From positions 1 to 40,001 of the forward strand of contig NZ_JARZAJ010000053.1 in the NCBI RefSeq assembly GCF_029892105.1: a stretch of DNA of 40,001 nt, written 5' to 3'. Of this stretch, positions 7,543 through 15,422 are shown one piece after another. The DNA is from Kitasatospora sp. GP82 (GTDB lineage Bacteria > Actinomycetota > Actinomycetes > Streptomycetales > Streptomycetaceae). The position numbers and the translations under genes were made by a program. The notes below the pieces were generated by a model. The model was not told the DNA's origin and did no database searches. It saw only the letters and a program-made list of their open reading frames with translations. Positions within the stretch are counted from its first letter, which is position 1; the number at the start of each line of letters is the position of its first letter.

Positions 7543-8352
7543 GTGGCCCGCCGCTCGTACGCCAGATTCGGCAACGCCGACTACGGGATCTGGTACCGCT
7601 TCGCGGCCGTGCTCGTGAAGCCGGTGACCACCGCCCTGGTGAAGCCCGACTGGCGGGGTTGGGAGCACCTGCCCAAGGAGGGCGGCTTCCTCACGGTGGT
7701 GAACCACAACTCGATCATCGACCCCGTGGTGTACGCGCACTGGCAGTACAACAGCGGCCGGCCGCCTCGGATACTGGGCAAGTCCTCGCTCTTCTCGGTG
7801 CCGTTCATCGGCTTCATGCTCCGAAAGACCGGCCAGATCCCGGTGTTCCGCGATTCCACGGACGCGGCCGAGGCGTTCCGTGCGGCGATCGACGCGATCG
7901 ACCGGGGCCAGTGCGTGCAGTTCTACCCCGAGGGCACCCTCACGCGCGATCCCGACCTGTGGCCGATGACCGGCAAGAGCGGCGCCGCCCGGGTCGCGCT
8001 GATGACCGGGGCACCGGTGATCCCGGTGGCACACTGGGGTGCGCACGAGATCATTCCGCCGTACGGTCGGGGCGGGAAGGGCAAGTTCAACCTCTTCCCC
8101 CGGCACCGGGTGACCGTCGCGGCCGGTCCGCCGGTCGACCTGAGCAAGTACCAGGGCCAGGAGCTCACCGCCAAGGTGCTCCGGGAGGCCACCGACGACA
8201 TCATGGCGGCCATCACCGCCGTGCTCGCCGACATCCGCGGCGAACAGGCACCGGCCGAGCGCTACGACATGCGCAAGGCCGCCCGTGCGCGGGCCGCGGC
8301 TGCCGCCGCAAAGAGCAAGAAGACCGAAGGTACCGAGGAGAGTTCCAAGTGA
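7543..8352 (+). CDS. plsC: 1-acyl-sn-glycerol-3-phosphate acyltransferase
   Basis: 269 aa. The PlsC/LPLAT catalytic motif NHNSIID (His55 and Asp60 of NHX4D) and the phosphate-binding FYPEGT (Glu130-Gly131-Thr132) are both present, as is the GKSSLFSVPFIGFMLRKTG block between them. It acylates lysophosphatidate to phosphatidate at the inner membrane face. The C-terminal ~35 residues are Ala/Lys/Glu-rich and probably disordered. GTG start after GGAGGAG. The stop overlaps the gpsA start (GTGA), so acyltransferase and glycerol-3-phosphate dehydrogenase are translated as a coupled pair feeding the same glycerophospholipid pathway. Confidence 0.93.
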   Translation: MARRSYARFGNADYGIWYRFAAVLVKPVTTALVKPDWRGWEHLPKEGGFLTVVNHNSIIDPVVYAHWQYNSGRPPRILGKSSLFSVPFIGFMLRKTGQIPVFRDSTDAAEAFRAAIDAIDRGQCVQFYPEGTLTRDPDLWPMTGKSGAARVALMTGAPVIPVAHWGAHEIIPPYGRGGKGKFNLFPRHRVTVAAGPPVDLSKYQGQELTAKVLREATDDIMAAITAVLADIRGEQAPAERYDMRKAARARAAAAAAKSKKTEGTEESSK

Positions 8353-9350
8353 CCCGCTGCGCCGTCTTCGGGACCGGTTCCTGGGGTACCCCGTTCGCCA
8401 TGATCCTGGCTGACGCCGGCTGCGAGGTGACCCTCTGGGGCCGCCGCCAGGAGCTGGTGGACGCGATCGAACAGACCCACGTCAACCCCGACTACCTGCC
8501 CGGGGTCCAGCTGCCGGAGAGCATCCGCGCCACCACCGACCCGGCCCGGGCGCTGGCCGGTGCGGACTTCGCCGTGCTGGCCGTGCCGTCCCAGACGCTG
8601 CGTCAGAACCTGGCCGCCTGGGCCCCGTTGATCGGCCCCGAGACGGTGCTGGTCAGTCTGATGAAGGGCATCGAACTCGGCACCGCCAAGCGGATGAGCG
8701 AGGTCATCCAGGAGGTCGCCGGGGTCGGTCCCGAGCGCGTCGCGGTGGTCAGCGGACCCAACCTGGCCGGAGAGATCGCCAACCGGCAGCCGGCCGCGTG
8801 TGTGGTCGCCTGCACCGACGAGGTGGTCGCCAAGCGGCTCCAGGCGGCCTGCCACACCTCGTACTTCCGCGCGTACACCAACACCGACGTGCTCGGCTGC
8901 GAGCTCGGCGGTGCGGTCAAGAACGTGATCGCGCTGGCGGTCGGCATGGCCGACGGGATGGGTCTGGGCGACAACAGCAAGGCGACCCTGATGACCCGCG
9001 GGCTGGCCGAGACCACCCGCCTGGGCCTTGCGCTCGGCGCCGACCCGCTGACCTTCGCCGGGCTGGCCGGGATGGGCGACCTGGTGGCCACCTGCTCCTC
9101 GCCGCTCTCCCGCAACCACACCTTCGGCACCAACCTCGGCCGCGGAATGACGGTCGAGGAGACCATCGCGGCGACCAAGCAGACCGCCGAGGGCGTCAAG
9201 TCCTGCGAGTCGGTGCTCGATCTGGCCCGCCGCAGCGGCGTCGAGATGCCGATCGTCGAGGCCGTGGTGGACGTGGTGCACCACGGGCGGCCGACCCAGG
9301 AGGTGCTCGCCTCGCTGATGGCCCGCTCGGCGAAGCCGGAACGCCGGTAG
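8349..9350 (+). CDS. gpsA: Glycerol-3-phosphate dehydrogenase [NAD(P)+]
   Basis: 333 aa, typical length. Rossmann motif GTGSWG at residues 8–13; conserved SLMKGIELGT and SGPNLAGEIA; catalytic Lys191 in GGAVKNVIALAVGMADG; C-terminal domain with TFAGLAGMGDLVATCSSPLSRN. It reduces dihydroxyacetone phosphate to sn-glycerol-3-phosphate, the backbone for phospholipids. The GTG at 8349 lies within the plsC stop region (4-nt overlap) and gives the exact family N-terminus. The frame is open far upstream only because high-GC sequence has few stops. Confidence 0.96.
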   Translation: MTRCAVFGTGSWGTPFAMILADAGCEVTLWGRRQELVDAIEQTHVNPDYLPGVQLPESIRATTDPARALAGADFAVLAVPSQTLRQNLAAWAPLIGPETVLVSLMKGIELGTAKRMSEVIQEVAGVGPERVAVVSGPNLAGEIANRQPAACVVACTDEVVAKRLQAACHTSYFRAYTNTDVLGCELGGAVKNVIALAVGMADGMGLGDNSKATLMTRGLAETTRLGLALGADPLTFAGLAGMGDLVATCSSPLSRNHTFGTNLGRGMTVEETIAATKQTAEGVKSCESVLDLARRSGVEMPIVEAVVDVVHHGRPTQEVLASLMARSAKPERR

Positions 9351-9465
9351 GCCCGGTAGGACCGGTCGTCCGAGGGCCGAATGCCGGTGGAGGCCGGGCG
9401 TCGCCGAACTCGGACCGGGTGGGTCAGTGTCCCCAAAGGGCTCGCACGGTAGTCTCAACCGCGAT

Positions 9466-10617
9466 ATGAGCATCGAACAGCACTCCCCGAACCCGGGCGC
9501 TTCGGGCGCCAAGCCGCGCGTTGCGATCGTCTTCGGCGGTCGCAGCTCCGAGCACGCCATCTCGGTCTCCACGGCCGGCAGCGTGCTCAAGGCCATCGAC
9601 CGCACCAAGTACGAGGTGCTGCCGGTCGGCATCACCCAGGAGGGCCGCTGGGCGCTGGTCAGCGACGAGCCGGCCAGGATGGCGATCACCGACGGCCGGC
9701 TGCCCGACGTGGGCGAGATCGCCGAGTCGCTCGACGGCCAGGTCGTCCTGCCGGTCAGCCCGGACAGCCGCGAGGTGGTCTGGGCGACGTCCAGCGACGC
9801 GCCCAAGGCGCTCGGCGAGGTCGATGTCGTCCTGCCGCTGCTGCACGGCCCCTGGGGCGAGGACGGCACCCTCCAGGGCCTGCTGGAACTCTCCGGTGTC
9901 CCCTACGTTGGCTCCGGCGTGCTGGCCAGTGCGGCCGGCATGGACAAGGAGTACAGCAAGCGGATCCTTCAGTCGCACGGCATCGGTGTCGGCGAGTACA
10001 CCGTGGTCAGGCCGCGCGAGTGGGAGTCCGAGGCCGGCCGCGCGGCGGCCCGCGAGCGGATCGCCGGGCTCGGCCTGCCGCTCTTCGTGAAGCCCTGCCG
10101 GGCCGGTTCCAGCATCGGCATCAGCAAGGTCAAGGACCTCGCCGACCTGGACGCCGCGATCGAGCAGGCCCGCCGGCACGACCCCAAGGTGATCGTCGAG
10201 GCCGGTCTTGAGGGCCGCGAGATCGAGTGCGCCGTGCTGGAGTTCGAGGACGGACCGCGCGGCAGCGTCCCCGCGGAGATCCTGGTCGGCGGCGACTACG
10301 AGTTCTACGACTTCGAGGCCAAGTACATCGACTCCTCCGAGGTGCAGATCCCGGCGAAGCTCACCGAGAGCGAGACCGCCGAGATCCAGCGGCAGGCCGT
10401 CGCCGCCTTCGAGGCGTTCGGCTGCGAGGGCCTGGCCCGGGTGGACTTCTTCCTGCTCACCGACGGCAGCTGGGTCGTCAACGAGATCAACACCATGCCC
10501 GGCTTCACCCCCATCTCGGCCTACCCCAAGATGTGGGAGGCCACCGGGGTGGGGTACTCGGAGCTGATCGACCGTCTGCTCCAGGCGGCCCTGCGCCGCT
10601 CCACCGGGCTGCGCTGA
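9466..10617 (+). CDS. ddl: D-alanine–D-alanine ligase
   Basis: 383 aa from the ATG at 9466; an in-frame TTG-type extension to 9427 looks non-coding. ATP-grasp enzyme making the D-Ala-D-Ala end of peptidoglycan precursors. Motifs: VFGGRSSEHAIS at the N-terminus, LHGPWGEDGTLQGLLE, AGMDKEYSKRIL, the KPCRAGSSIGISKV ATP-binding loop, the omega-loop region ending EAKY, and the Mg-binding end EINTMPGFTPISAYPKM. The Tyr in AKY fits a dipeptide ligase and not the Phe of D-Ala-D-Lac ligases, so no glycopeptide-resistance role is implied. TAGTCT ends 11 nt before the ATG, which suggests a leaderless transcript. Confidence 0.95.
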   Translation: MSIEQHSPNPGASGAKPRVAIVFGGRSSEHAISVSTAGSVLKAIDRTKYEVLPVGITQEGRWALVSDEPARMAITDGRLPDVGEIAESLDGQVVLPVSPDSREVVWATSSDAPKALGEVDVVLPLLHGPWGEDGTLQGLLELSGVPYVGSGVLASAAGMDKEYSKRILQSHGIGVGEYTVVRPREWESEAGRAAARERIAGLGLPLFVKPCRAGSSIGISKVKDLADLDAAIEQARRHDPKVIVEAGLEGREIECAVLEFEDGPRGSVPAEILVGGDYEFYDFEAKYIDSSEVQIPAKLTESETAEIQRQAVAAFEAFGCEGLARVDFFLLTDGSWVVNEINTMPGFTPISAYPKMWEATGVGYSELIDRLLQAALRRSTGLR

Positions 10618-10625
10618 GCGCGGCC

Positions 10626-10700
10626 ACGCTGGGTCCGATCATGCTGGGCCCGATCATGCTGGGCCCGACCATGCTGGGCCCGACCACGCTGGGCCCGACC
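10626..10700. repeat. Five-copy 15-bp tandem repeat after ddl
   Basis: Five contiguous 15-bp units begin at 10626, 10641, 10656, 10671 and 10686. The consensus is AYGCTGGGCCCGAYC, with copies differing only at C/T positions. They start 9 nt after the ddl stop and end just before the hairpin shared with the convergent DUF3515 gene. Each unit carries a GGGCCC palindrome. There are no spacers, so this is a minisatellite and not CRISPR. Copy number may vary between strains. Confidence 0.9.
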
Positions 10701-10705
10701 ACGGC

Positions 10706-10730
10706 CCCGGACGGCTACAGGCCGTCCGGG
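10706..10730. terminator. Bidirectional terminator between ddl and DUF3515 gene
   Basis: Perfect 10-bp stem CCCGGACGGC (10706–10715) / GCCGTCCGGG (10721–10730) with a 5-nt loop. It lies between convergent genes and overlaps the last codons and stop of the minus-strand gene, so it probably ends both transcripts. Confidence 0.65.
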
Positions 10731-11233
10731 ATTGTGGCCTTGATCGCGTCGGTGAGAGAGCTGAGCGGGTCGATGTAGTTCGGGTAGGCGCCCTTGGGCA
10801 CGGTGATCTCGACGTACGCCTTGCGCAGGGTGGTGACGAAGCGGTAGCCGCCGTGGCCGTCCGGGCCCATGCCGAACTGCACGTCGTTGACCTCGGGGGC
10901 GGACGACAGCGGGTCGTCGTTGAGGTAGTCGGGCCGGTCGATGCCGCAGCGCAGCACCGTCTGCGGCGAGCTCTCCCAGGCCGCGGTGTACGGCGAGGCG
11001 GGCGAGGGGTCGTGCCGCCGGTGCCCCAGAACGCTCTGGGGCAGCGCCTTGTGCAGCGCGCTGCAGAGCTCCGCCACGGTCGCGTTGGGTGTCGGCGGAG
11101 CGACCTCCGGCTCGCCCCAGCTGCCGACGGCCAGCGACAGACAGCCCAGCAGGACGGCCGGCGGCGCGGCCCAGCGCACCGGGGCGGGCAGCGACTTGAG
11201 GCGGGCGGCGCTCAGAACGGGGTTTCGAGGCAC
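10715..11233 (-). CDS. DUF3515 membrane-anchored protein
   Basis: 172 aa. A basic N-terminus is followed by a hydrophobic segment (about residues 18–38, WAAPPAVLLGCLSLAVGSW), either a signal anchor or an uncleaved signal peptide. The extracytoplasmic part carries the DUF3515 pattern: AELCSALHKALPQSVLG, a short loop, then VLRCGIDRP and VNDVQFGMG, with conserved cysteines 57 and 95 by position, and the ending YIDPLSSLTDAIKATIPDG. Function unknown. Actinobacteria keep it next to ddl and thiL. GTG start at 11233, the point where family-like sequence begins. Confidence 0.85.
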   Translation of the reverse strand: MPRNPVLSAARLKSLPAPVRWAAPPAVLLGCLSLAVGSWGEPEVAPPTPNATVAELCSALHKALPQSVLGHRRHDPSPASPYTAAWESSPQTVLRCGIDRPDYLNDDPLSSAPEVNDVQFGMGPDGHGGYRFVTTLRKAYVEITVPKGAYPNYIDPLSSLTDAIKATIPDGL

Positions 11234-11252
11234 CCGCCGATGGTAGTCGCGC

Positions 11253-11486
11253 TTACAGGTGCACCACCGGACAGGTCAGTGTCCGGGTGATCCCCTCGAC
11301 CTGTTGGATCCGGGCGACGACCAGGCGCCCCAGATCGTCGACCGTCCCCGCCTCGGCGCGCACGATGACGTCGTACGGCCCGGTGACGTCCTCGGCCTGC
11401 AGGACACCTTCGAGCTTGGAGATGGCCTGGGCCACTGCCGTGGCCTTTCCCACCTCGGTCTGGATCAGGATGTATGCCTGTACCAC
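11253..11486 (-). CDS. Stand-alone Lrp/AsnC ligand-binding (RAM) domain protein
   Basis: 77 aa, consisting only of the αβ RAM domain (YILIQTEVGKATAVAQAISK, then VTGPYDVIVRAEAGTVDDL and VARIQQVEGITRTLTCPVV). There is no HTH, so it cannot bind DNA like Lrp on its own. Solo RAM proteins are known to bind amino acids and oligomerise. Lies 19 nt upstream of the DUF3515 gene on the same strand and is likely co-transcribed with it. It is full length for this class, so not a broken Lrp. Confidence 0.88.
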   Translation of the reverse strand: MVQAYILIQTEVGKATAVAQAISKLEGVLQAEDVTGPYDVIVRAEAGTVDDLGRLVVARIQQVEGITRTLTCPVVHL

Positions 11487-11620
11487 GGGAGACCTCCAGG
11501 CGGGGGTGGCTGACCGGCAGTCCGATCACCACGCTACCGCGCCGCGGGGCCGGGAGGGGAGACTTCGGCAAGGTCCGAAGGCGTACGCTGCGCGCGGGGG
11601 CGTGCGGAGCACGGTGCGGG

Positions 11621-11649
11621 TTGGGTTCAGTGCTTGAGATCAGTAGTGC
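11621..11649 (+). promoter_or_regulatory. thiL promoter
   Basis: TTGGGT (11621–11626) and TAGTGC (11644–11649) have 17-nt spacing. Start would fall near 11656, giving a short leader with GAGAGGA (11661–11667) before the ATG at 11674. No TPP riboswitch pattern is evident, and the leader would be too short for one. Confidence 0.5.
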
Positions 11650-11673
11650 TTCAGTCTGTGGAGAGGACGGCAG

Positions 11674-12642
11674 ATGCAGGGGACCGTGGGCGAGCTCGGC
11701 GAGTTCGGACTCATTCGGGAGCTGACCGCCCGGCTGCCGCTGACCCCGGCCGTCGAACTGGGACCGGGGGACGACGCCGCGGTGGTCAAGGCGCCGGACG
11801 GGCGGGTGGTCGCCACCAGCGACGTGCTGATCGAGGGCCGGCACTTCCGCCGGGACTGGTCCACCGCCTATGACGTGGGCCGCAAGTCCGCCGCCCAGAA
11901 CCTGGCGGACATCGCCGCGATGGGCGCCGTCCCGACCGCGATACTGCTGGGCCTGGTCACCCCCGCCGACCTGCCCACCACCTGGGCCACCGAACTGATG
12001 GACGGGCTGCGCGACGAGTGCCAGGTCGCCGGCGCGGCCGTGGTCGGCGGCGACGTGGTGCGCGGCGACACCATCACGCTGGCGATCACCGCGCTGGGCG
12101 ACCTGCAGGGCCGCTCCCCGGTGCGGCGTTCGGGCGCGCAGGTCGGCGACGTGGTCGCGGTGACCGGCTGGCTGGGCTGGTCGGCGGCCGGACTGACCGT
12201 GCTGCAGCGCGGCTTCCGCTCCCCGCGTGCCTTCGTCGAGGCGCACCGCCGTCCCGAGCCGCCGTACCACGCAGGTCCCGCCGGTGCGGACCTCGGCGCG
12301 ACGTCGATGGTGGATGTCAGCGACGGCCTGGTGGCCGACCTCGGTCATGTCGCCAAGGCCAGCGGGGTGGACATCGACCTGCGCGCCGCCGACTTCGACG
12401 TCCCGGCGCAGATGGCCGACATCGGCCAGGCGGTCGGGGTTGATCCGCTGGTCTGGGTGCTCTCCGGCGGGGAGGACCACGCGATCGCGGCCACCTTCCC
12501 GAGCTCCGTCCAACTGCCCGCCCGCTGGCGGGTGGTGGGCAGTGTGGTCCGTACCGCGAGCGCCGCGCGCGGCGGGCAGGTCACCGTGGACGGCGCACCC
12601 TGGGACCGGGTCGGCGGCTGGGACCACTTCGCGTCGGAGTAG
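11674..12642 (+). CDS. thiL: Thiamine-monophosphate kinase
   Basis: 322 aa, normal length. It phosphorylates thiamine phosphate to thiamine diphosphate, the last step of cofactor synthesis. AIR-synthase-like fold with ELGPGDDAAVV near residue 30, the metal-binding SDVLIEGRHF, KSAAQNLADIAAMGA, VVGGDVVRGDTI and MVDVSDGLVADL; the C-terminal VLSGGEDHAIAATFP closes the ATP site. ATG 11674 follows GAGAGGA. It heads the thiL–pfkA–thiD block, though pfkA has its own 238-bp upstream region. Confidence 0.95.
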   Translation: MQGTVGELGEFGLIRELTARLPLTPAVELGPGDDAAVVKAPDGRVVATSDVLIEGRHFRRDWSTAYDVGRKSAAQNLADIAAMGAVPTAILLGLVTPADLPTTWATELMDGLRDECQVAGAAVVGGDVVRGDTITLAITALGDLQGRSPVRRSGAQVGDVVAVTGWLGWSAAGLTVLQRGFRSPRAFVEAHRRPEPPYHAGPAGADLGATSMVDVSDGLVADLGHVAKASGVDIDLRAADFDVPAQMADIGQAVGVDPLVWVLSGGEDHAIAATFPSSVQLPARWRVVGSVVRTASAARGGQVTVDGAPWDRVGGWDHFASE

Positions 12643-12671
12643 GAACCCGGCCCCGGGCGAAGGGGTAGCGG

Positions 12672-12695
12672 CCCCGCGCCCCTGGTGGTTGCCCC
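12672..12695 (+). repeat. Dispersed GC-rich repeat, copy A
   Basis: The core CCCCGCGCCCCTG at 12672–12684 is followed by TGGTTGCCCCT-like sequence that matches the copy at 19331 (GGTTGCCCCT shared). It lies 30 nt after thiL. The same core recurs at 19331, 25353, 34899 (inverted) and 34977, always just beyond a gene end. Confidence 0.6.
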
Positions 12696-12880
12696 TTGCC
12701 GTTGAGGCTCTGCAACCGGCCCGGAGGGCTGGGCGGTGCAGGCGAGGGAATGCTGTCCGTGAGCGGTTCGGCGCGTAGTCTTGCGCTGTCGGTCATGGCC
12801 GGTTTGTCCGGTCTGCCCGGCCCGTAAGGATCCATCTACTCGGGGGCGGTGCCGCCCCTGGAGCGGAGAGCACAACCACC

Positions 12881-13906
12881 ATGCGAATCGGCGTCCTGAC
12901 CAGCGGAGGCGACTGCCCCGGCCTCAACGCGGTGATCCGCTCGGTGGTGCACCGAGGCACCGACGTCCACGGCGACGAGATCATCGGCATCGAGGACGGC
13001 TTCCTCGGGCTGATCGAGGGCCGCACCCGCCCGGTCTCGCACGACGACGTCACCGGTCTGCTCACGCTCGGCGGCACCATCCTGGGCTCGGCCCGGGTCC
13101 AGCGCGAGCGGATCAACTGGGCGGTGGAGAACGCCCAGACGCTGGCCAGGAACGCCGGCATCGACGCCCTGATCGCGATCGGCGGCGAGGGCACGCTGAC
13201 CGCCGCCAAGATGTTCTCCGACGCCGGGCTGCCCGTGGTCGGCGTCCCGAAGACCATCGACAACGACATCGACGCCACCGACGTCACCTTCGGCTTCGAC
13301 ACCGCCGTGCACGTCGCCACCGAGGCGATCGACCGTCTGAAGACCACCGCCGAGTCCCACCAACGGGTGATGGTCGTCGAGTTGATGGGCCGTCACACCG
13401 GCTGGATCACCCTGACCGCCGGAATGGCCGGCGGCGCGCACGGCATCCTGATCCCCGAGAAGCCCTTCGACACCGAGGCGGTGGCGCGGATGATCGAGGA
13501 ACGCTTCGAGCGCCACAAGAAGTTCGCCATCATCGCCGTCGCCGAGGGCGCCAAGCCCGCCCCGGGCACGCTCCGCTTCGACCACGGTGAGATCGACCAG
13601 TACGGCCACCAGACCTTCGGCGGCATCGGCAACCGGCTCGCCAACGAGCTGGAGAACCTGCTCGGCAAGGAGGCCCGTCCGGTCATCCTCGGCCACACCC
13701 AGCGCGGCGGCATCCCCACCGCCAGGGACCGCGTCCTCGCCACCCGGTTCGGCTGGCACGCCGTCGAGGCCGTCCACAAGGGCGCCTTCGGGCACTTCAC
13801 CGCGCTGCGCGGCACCGATATCAAGCTGGTGCCGATCGCGGAGGCCGTGGTCCAGCTGAAGACCGTGCCCGAGGACCGCTGGCTGGAATCGGAAGCCGTG
13901 CTCTGA
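12881..13906 (+). CDS. pfkA: 6-phosphofructokinase (ATP-type by key residue)
   Basis: 341 aa, group-A phosphofructokinase. TSGGDCPGLNAVIR is the N-terminal nucleotide loop and GTILGSAR follows. GGEGTL places Gly at position 104, and VPKTIDNDID gives Lys124 with the catalytic Asp127; MGRHTGW and LGHTQRGGIPTARDR complete the fructose-6-phosphate site. Family knowledge: Asp104 with Lys124 marks the pyrophosphate enzyme of Amycolatopsis, whereas Gly104 with Lys124 is found in the ATP-dependent, PEP-inhibited enzyme of S. coelicolor. ATP use is therefore the better call. ATG 12881 follows GGAGCGGAGAG. It lies between two thiamine kinases, a position I do not recall in S. coelicolor. Confidence 0.93.
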   Translation: MRIGVLTSGGDCPGLNAVIRSVVHRGTDVHGDEIIGIEDGFLGLIEGRTRPVSHDDVTGLLTLGGTILGSARVQRERINWAVENAQTLARNAGIDALIAIGGEGTLTAAKMFSDAGLPVVGVPKTIDNDIDATDVTFGFDTAVHVATEAIDRLKTTAESHQRVMVVELMGRHTGWITLTAGMAGGAHGILIPEKPFDTEAVARMIEERFERHKKFAIIAVAEGAKPAPGTLRFDHGEIDQYGHQTFGGIGNRLANELENLLGKEARPVILGHTQRGGIPTARDRVLATRFGWHAVEAVHKGAFGHFTALRGTDIKLVPIAEAVVQLKTVPEDRWLESEAVL

Positions 13907-13957
13907 GCGCCCCCGGGCGGCCCCTGACTGTGAGCCGTGCCCGGTAGGTTTGGCCGT

Positions 13958-14770
13958 ATGAGTGCGTCCGTACCTTCCGCCGCTGCACCCCCTCGCGTCC
14001 TCACCGTCGCCGGTTCCGACTCCGGCGGCGGCGCAGGCATCCAGGCAGACCTCAAGACGATGCTCGCCCTCGGCGTGCACGGTATGAGTGTGATCACCGC
14101 CGTCACCGCGCAGAACTCGGTCGGCGTGCAGGGCTACTGGGAGCTGCCCGCCGACGCCGTCCGCGCCCAGTTCCGCAGCGTGGTGGACGACATCGGCGTC
14201 CAGGCCGTGAAGACCGGCATGCTGGCCTCCGTCGAGCTGGTCGAGACCGTCTCCGAACTGCTCGCCGGCGTCCAGGCCCCCGTGGTGGTGGACCCGGTAG
14301 GGGTCTCCAAGCACGGCGATGCCCTGCTCGCCGCCGAGGCCGTCGCCACCGTGCGGGAGCGGCTGCTGCCGGTGGCCACCCTCGCGACGCCCAACCTGCA
14401 CGAGGTGACGCAGCTCACCGGTATCGAGGTGGAGCGCGAGAGCGATATGCCCCGGGCCGCAAGGGCGTTGCTCGACCTCGGCCCGTGCTGGGTGCTGGTC
14501 AAGGGCGGCCACCTGGAGGGCGAGGCCGTCGATCTGCTCTACGGCGGCCCGGGCGAGGAGTACTGGTACCGCGCCGAGCGCTACGACAACCGGCACACCC
14601 ACGGCACCGGCTGCACCCTGGCCAGTGCGATCGCAGCCGAGCTGGCCAAGGGCCGCACCGTGCCGGAGGCGGTGGGCGCGGCGAAGGCGTACGTCACCGG
14701 CGCGATCCGCCGGGGCTTTCCGCTCGGCGCGGGCATCGGTCCGGTCGACCACGGCTGGCAGTGGCGCTGA
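13958..14770 (+). CDS. thiD: HMP/HMP-P kinase
   Basis: 270 aa from the ATG at 13958; the frame runs back to 13937, but TAGGTT at 13945–13950 lies right before this ATG, suggesting a leaderless mRNA. It phosphorylates hydroxymethylpyrimidine and its monophosphate for the pyrimidine half of thiamine. Ribokinase-fold signatures: VAGSDSGGGAGIQADLKT, TAVTAQNSVGV, VVVDPVGVSKHGDALL, TPNLHEVTQLTG, VKGGHLEG and the catalytic HTHGTGCTLASAIAAELAKG. Length is normal. An 18-bp perfect hairpin follows. Confidence 0.94.
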   Translation: MSASVPSAAAPPRVLTVAGSDSGGGAGIQADLKTMLALGVHGMSVITAVTAQNSVGVQGYWELPADAVRAQFRSVVDDIGVQAVKTGMLASVELVETVSELLAGVQAPVVVDPVGVSKHGDALLAAEAVATVRERLLPVATLATPNLHEVTQLTGIEVERESDMPRAARALLDLGPCWVLVKGGHLEGEAVDLLYGGPGEEYWYRAERYDNRHTHGTGCTLASAIAAELAKGRTVPEAVGAAKAYVTGAIRRGFPLGAGIGPVDHGWQWR

Positions 14771-14786
14771 GGGCACCGGCCCCGAA

Positions 14787-14826
14787 ACACCGGCAGCCCG
14801 GGGCGAGGGCCCCGGGCTGCCGGTGT
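14787..14826 (+). terminator. thiD terminator, 18-bp perfect stem
   Basis: Arms 14787–14804 and 14809–14826 pair perfectly over 18 bp with a GAGG loop, 16 nt after the thiD stop. No T-tract follows, as usual in this group. It faces the convergent rpmB terminator. Confidence 0.85.
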
Positions 14827-14854
14827 ACGCAGATCCGGAAACACGGAATGCGGG

Positions 14855-14896
14855 GAACAAAAACAGAGAGCCGATCCACCCGAGGGCGGATCGGCT
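14855..14896 (-). terminator. rpmB terminator with T-rich tail
   Basis: On the minus strand, AGCCGATCC (complement of 14888–14896) pairs with GGATCGGCT (complement of 14869–14877) over 9 bp. It is followed by CTCTCTGTTTTTG (14868 downwards), a real T-rich tail, about 30 nt after the rpmB stop. Confidence 0.8.
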
Positions 14897-14926
14897 ATCC
14901 GGAGGACCGGCTTACCGGTCTGCGCG

Positions 14927-15112
14927 TCAGCGCGAGACCTTACCGGCCTTGATGCACGAGGTGCAGACGTTGAGCCGCTTCGGCGTCCGCCCGATCACAG
15001 CGCGCACCGTCTGAATGTTGGGGTTCCAACGACGGGGGGTACGGCGGTGTGAGTGGGAGATGCTGTTGCCGAAGCCCGGCCCCTTGCCGCAGACGTCGCA
15101 GTTGGCAGCCAC
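14927..15112 (-). CDS. rpmB: 50S ribosomal protein L28, zinc (C+) form
   Basis: 61 aa from the GTG at 15112, preceded by TTGGAG at correct spacing; the ATG at 15121 would add three residues not seen in the family. The sequence begins AANCDVCGKGPGFGN and ends CTSCIKAGKVSR. The two CxxC pairs mark the zinc-binding C+ form. Many streptomycetes also hold a zinc-free paralogue induced by zinc starvation; this copy is the standard one. Monocistronic, with its own T-tailed terminator. Confidence 0.96.
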   Translation of the reverse strand: MAANCDVCGKGPGFGNSISHSHRRTPRRWNPNIQTVRAVIGRTPKRLNVCTSCIKAGKVSR

Positions 15113-15422
15113 AGGAGTCACTCCAAGACTTCAGATCATTTACGTTCGAAAACCCCGGCTGAATCCCCCCGAGCCACTCGCGTGGACCGGATCGAATCAA
15201 GGGGTGAGCCCGGGGTGTTCCAGGCAACCGGGAGAGCATACAACGACTGTTCCCGTTCAACGAAACTACCATGCTCCGGCCTGTGATCGTTCCCGCTGCC
15301 CCCTGTGACCGGCGGCGATCGCCCTGCGCGCGACGCGGCAGCGGCCACCGATAACCTGCGGGTATCGCCCCTTGCCACCGCGTTCAGTTGTGTTCCCGTG
15401 GCGTTCACCCGGAGGAGAGCTG
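15113..15422. other. Divergent intergenic region rpmB–DAK2 gene
   Basis: 310 bp. For rpmB (minus strand) a possible promoter is TTCGTT (complement of 15259–15264), 18 nt, TATGCT (complement of 15235–15240), leaving a ~115-nt leader. GGAGGAG at 15411–15417 is the ribosome site of the plus-strand gene. The bases around 15125–15170 are locally AT-richer. No further gene or repeat seen. Confidence 0.4.

Noticed and set aside
9466..10617. D-Ala-D-Lac (glycopeptide-resistance) ligase
   Set aside because: The omega loop has EAKY with Tyr, as in dipeptide ligases, and no vanH/vanX neighbours are present.
10626..10700. CRISPR array
   Set aside because: Units are contiguous 15-mers with no spacers, and no cas gene is in the window.
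11253..11486. Truncated Lrp pseudogene
   Set aside because: Length and start fit the known class of stand-alone RAM-domain proteins, and no HTH remnant lies upstream.
11580..11673. TPP riboswitch before thiL
   Set aside because: Leader from the likely promoter is under 25 nt and lacks the conserved CUGAGA-type elements in order.
12881..13906. Pyrophosphate-dependent phosphofructokinase
   Set aside because: Position 104 is Gly, not the Asp of the PPi enzymes, although Lys124 is shared.
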